A DNA stretch of 6,344 nt from Bacteroidota bacterium (GTDB taxonomy: Bacteria; Bacteroidota; Bacteroidia; Chitinophagales; Chitinophagaceae): the NCBI GenBank assembly GCA_023436425.1, contig JAEZJD010000271.1:1-6344 (forward strand). Reading direction: 5' to 3'. The position numbers and the translations under genes are program-made. The notes under the pieces were generated by a model. It saw only the letters and a program-made list of their open reading frames with translations, had not been told where the DNA came from and searched no databases. This document shows, in pieces, positions 3,503 through 6,344 of this stretch (its first letter is position 1; the number at the start of each line of letters is the position of its first letter).

Positions 3503-6344
3503 CTACCTGCCTGCAATTTCCTTCAGCAATTCTCTAACGGCAACATCCAATTGCTCGTCTTTGTTCTTCAATCCCAATGGTTGTGAAACAGGAATGTCGA
3601 CGGGCCGGGGATGCAGTTCCATATCCTTGCCCAGGTGATCTGTGATTCGTGTGCCAGGCATGCGCATGGTAGAACCGTCAATCAGGGGCAATGAGCCTGT
3701 AAAGATGATCCATCCTGCGGTTGGCTCTCCTACCACCTTGCCAAGACCGAGTGCACGATAGCCTTCCGTGAAGTCTTCTGCATCTGAAAGCGAGTGCTGA
3801 TTTACTACAAGAATTGTTGGCGCCTCCAGCGACCGCTGACCGAGTGCAGATCGTGCCGGTGCAGCAGGAAAGTCTCGGGTTTGCATTGTCAGGTAAGGTC
3901 TGCGGGCAAATACATCTATGGCATAAGGATTCACAAACCCGCCGTTATTGTTGCGGATGTCAATGACTACTCCCTGTTTTGCATGGTTTTCAGCATCCAG
4001 GTCTACATACAATTGATCTAAAGACTGCTGCGACATGTCTGGAATGTGTACATAGCCAAGTTTGCCGTTGCTGATCTTGTCTACATAAGCTCGTTCTTTT
4101 GCTACCCACTGCTTGTAAAGCAATTGTTTTTCTGCACCCACAGATACAGGGCGCACTTCTACTGTTTTGGTATTGCCGCTACTACTCACGGTAAGCACTA
4201 CACGCTTATTGATTTTATTCTCGAGGAGTTCATCAATATTTGTGTTCGCACTCACCGGCGACCCGTCAACAGCAATAAGGTAATCTCCCTTTGAAATTTT
4301 GCCGGATAGCGCCGCCGGGCCGAGATCAATTACTTCACTGATTTGCAATTTGTTTTCTTTTTGATAAACATCCGGATCGAACCGAACACCGAGATATCCT
4401 GTAACCGGTCCGCCGGTAGAAGGGCCTGAAATACCGGAGTGCGATGCATTGAGTTCTCCCAACATGAGGCTAATGATGCGTCGCAGTTCATCGGGCGTGC
4501 CTGCACCTGCTGCATACGGTGCATACTGCTTCTGAATCGCCTGCCAGTCAGCGCCGTGGAAATTAGGATCGTAAAAACCTTTGTATTGTCCCATCCATGC
4601 TTCGTTGAATGTCTCCATTTTCATTTTGTCGAAGTCTACATCAAGTTCAGCTGTTATCGATACCGGGCGCACCTGTCTCGTGTCGAGGTTTACTGCCTGA
4701 ATGCGTCCGCCTTCGAGGAAGTAAACTTCCTTGCCGTCGTTAGACAGTTCCAGATTGCTTTTGAAACCCGGCGTAGACGTAATTTGTTTCAGAACAGGAG
4801 CTTCTCTCGCGAGCTCATCTAACGACCAAGTGTAGATGTTAACCTGGTTGGCAACACTGGCGCTGAGTATAAGATTTTTCCCGTCTTTGCTGAGCAATAT
4901 ATCACCAACAGTTACATTCAGAGGCAATAAGCTCAGTCTTGACCGAATGTCATCAAAGACAATATTTAGCCTGGAGTTGTTATTCCTTAATGACGATTTG
5001 CTTAGTGTATCAGCGGCAGGAACCGGTTTGCTAACCTGTGTTGTCGACGGCACTTCGTCAACAAACAATTCTCTGAATTGATTTTCTCTGAACCGCGGTT
5101 GTTGCGGTACGAGGTCTACCCGTGCCACATTTACGTTTTCAGTTCGTTGGTTGGTTAGGAAAAAAAGCGTCTTTCCATCTTTGTCCCACACTACATTTCC
5201 ATTGGCTGAATTGGCAAGAAAGCTAACGGGCTTGCCTTCGCCACCTGCTGCGGGAATTACATATATATTTTTAAAACCTTTGGTTCCGAAATACGGGTAA
5301 GCTATCCATTTACTATCCGGTGACCACGCTAAAATATCTCTGCCTCCGAAGATTATGCGTGCAATAAAACCTTTTGTCAGCAGTCGATCTTCTTTCGTGT
5401 TTAAGTCGAGTACATGTAATTCTTTTCCATCTCTGATGTATGCAATGCTTTTACCGTCGGGCGAAAGGGTTGGGGCTTCTTCTTCCAGCTTTGAATTTGT
5501 AAGTGCTGATTCTTTGCCTGTGATAAAATTGTATTCATAGAGTTTAGCAGCACCTGTTCGGTAAGAAGTATAAATCAACCGATTGCTGTTGTTCGTCCAA
5601 ATTGGTGCCGCTTCTAACTCTGTTGTGTTGGTGATGCGCACGGCGTCGCCACCCTCTTTGGCAGCCGCTACAAACACATCTCCGTAAGTGGTGAAAGCAA
5701 CTTTTTTTCCATCCGGTGAGAGCGCCAGGTTGCTGAAACCGGATGTAAGTCTTTGATGTTCGGTAAGCGGAGTTGCAGGTACGCCGCGTCTTACTATGTT
5801 GAGCTTTTTAGCTTCTCCCGTCGCAGTATTGTAGCTCCAAATATTGAAATCTTTTTCGAACACGATTGTGCGTCCATCGGCTGAAATGGTTGGATACAGC
5901 ACTCTTCCGTCGGTGAAGCGGGTAAGTTGTTTTGATGTCCCGTTCAGAGGCATCGACCAGAGGTTTTGCGCACCGGATCTGTCGGATACATAGTAGATCG
6001 TTTGGACATCAGCACTCCACATTGGCCATAGTTGCCTGGCACCACGATCAGCAATCTTTTTGTACTGCTTGTCTGATGTATTGAGTAACCATAGTTCTGA
6101 TTCGTCAAGGTGGCTGTGGCCTTTACGCCACCACTGTCCGGTGCCGTAGCCTCTTGCAGACATTACCATCGTGTTCCCATCCGGCGAAGGTGCTCCGCTG
6201 TATTCGGAAATGTATTCAGAGTTGGACACCGGCATTGGAGTGCCGCCTGCGACGGGGATGCGGAAGATATCTTTCATGCCCGAAATGTCTTTGTCTGCCG
6301 CAGAAAAATAAAGGTACTTATTGTCCGCTGACCAGGCACTGATC
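3503..6344 (-). CDS. Tricorn-type S41 serine protease with beta-propeller and PDZ domains, 5' partial
   Basis: This is a large peptidase related to archaeal tricorn protease, which trims peptides. The frame stays open to the right edge, so the N-terminus and any signal peptide lie outside; the Met at 6277 is internal, since the preceding 22 codons (SAWSADNKYLYFSAADK) are another propeller strand. Counting from that Met, residues 1-530 carry about ten TolB/PD40 propeller repeats (for example SPDGKKVAF, SPDGKSIAY, SKDGKNLIL). A Ser/Asn-rich linker lies at about 408-436. A tricorn C1-like helical part follows at about 550-620 (FYDPNFHGADW), ending in GELNASHSG. A PDZ domain is at about 625-710 and the S41 core at about 730-890 (VIDIRNNNGG at 771-780). 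Likely catalytic residues by analogy with tricorn are S612, H613, the nucleophile S831, D832 and E887, so it looks active. The C-terminus has no T9SS sorting domain, suggesting a periplasmic enzyme. The gene is convergent with the VOC gene. Confidence 0.93.
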   Translation of the reverse strand, partial: ISAWSADNKYLYFSAADKDISGMKDIFRIPVAGGTPMPVSNSEYISEYSGAPSPDGNTMVMSARGYGTGQWWRKGHSHLDESELWLLNTSDKQYKKIADRGARQLWPMWSADVQTIYYVSDRSGAQNLWSMPLNGTSKQLTRFTDGRVLYPTISADGRTIVFEKDFNIWSYNTATGEAKKLNIVRRGVPATPLTEHQRLTSGFSNLALSPDGKKVAFTTYGDVFVAAAKEGGDAVRITNTTELEAAPIWTNNSNRLIYTSYRTGAAKLYEYNFITGKESALTNSKLEEEAPTLSPDGKSIAYIRDGKELHVLDLNTKEDRLLTKGFIARIIFGGRDILAWSPDSKWIAYPYFGTKGFKNIYVIPAAGGEGKPVSFLANSANGNVVWDKDGKTLFFLTNQRTENVNVARVDLVPQQPRFRENQFRELFVDEVPSTTQVSKPVPAADTLSKSSLRNNNSRLNIVFDDIRSRLSLLPLNVTVGDILLSKDGKNLILSASVANQVNIYTWSLDELAREAPVLKQITSTPGFKSNLELSNDGKEVYFLEGGRIQAVNLDTRQVRPVSITAELDVDFDKMKMETFNEAWMGQYKGFYDPNFHGADWQAIQKQYAPYAAGAGTPDELRRIISLMLGELNASHSGISGPSTGGPVTGYLGVRFDPDVYQKENKLQISEVIDLGPAALSGKISKGDYLIAVDGSPVSANTNIDELLENKINKRVVLTVSSSGNTKTVEVRPVSVGAEKQLLYKQWVAKERAYVDKISNGKLGYVHIPDMSQQSLDQLYVDLDAENHAKQGVVIDIRNNNGGFVNPYAIDVFARRPYLTMQTRDFPAAPARSALGQRSLEAPTILVVNQHSLSDAEDFTEGYRALGLGKVVGEPTAGWIIFTGSLPLIDGSTMRMPGTRITDHLGKDMELHPRPVDIPVSQPLGLKNKDEQLDVAVRELLKEIAGR

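Noticed and set aside
4439..4822. Plus-strand open frames opposite the tricorn-like protease (also 3794-4294, 4836-5081, 5355-5540, 6110-6342)
   Set aside because: All lie antisense to an intact, motif-rich protease frame and have no domain-like sequence or ribosome site.
5091..5100. Perfect palindrome AACCGCGGTT
   Set aside because: It is a short palindrome inside the protease coding region, expected by chance in a window this size.

Overview
The window looks like a piece of a Bacteroidota chromosome, most likely from the Chitinophagaceae or a close relative. Three things point there. The first ORF ends in a gliding-motility/type IX secretion C-terminal domain of the CHU_C type. A TAnnTTTG -7 promoter element lies upstream of the phosphofructokinase gene, and Shine-Dalgarno sequences are weak throughout. 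A large secreted-type tricorn-like S41 protease fills the right end. This placement is inferred from family content, not from a marker gene. I see no rRNA, tRNA, CRISPR array or transposase.

Layout, left to right. (1) Positions 5-547, plus strand: the C-terminal end of a type IX secretion cargo protein, with an in-frame stop at 2-4, followed by a good intrinsic terminator (553-586). (2) Positions 678-1880, minus strand, convergent with it: a 400-residue group III phosphofructokinase carrying the Asp/Lys pair typical of pyrophosphate-dependent enzymes. (3) Positions 1881-2171: a 291-base divergent intergenic region with a likely pfk promoter and two neighbouring palindromes (2029-2043 and 2046-2055). 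(4) Positions 2172-2378, plus strand: a 68-residue, very polar, probably disordered protein closed by a strong terminator (2398-2420). (5) Positions 2530-3001, plus strand: a conserved-looking hypothetical gene split by a one-base frameshift near 2800. (6) Positions 3042-3428, plus strand: a VOC/glyoxalase-fold protein that appears to lack most metal ligands. (7) Positions 3503-6344, minus strand: a tricorn-type protease (beta-propeller repeats, PDZ, S41 serine protease core) whose N-terminus lies beyond the right edge.

The genes do not form an obvious pathway. PFK is central glycolysis, the tricorn homologue is probably envelope-located peptide degradation, and the CHU_C protein is surface or secreted. 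The frameshifted gene and the VOC gene are 40 bases apart on one strand and could be co-transcribed. I found no convincing new multi-gene system. The most notable points are the disrupted hypothetical gene, the truncated CHU_C frame, the PPi-type PFK signature, the tandem palindromes between divergent genes, and the small disordered protein with its own terminator.
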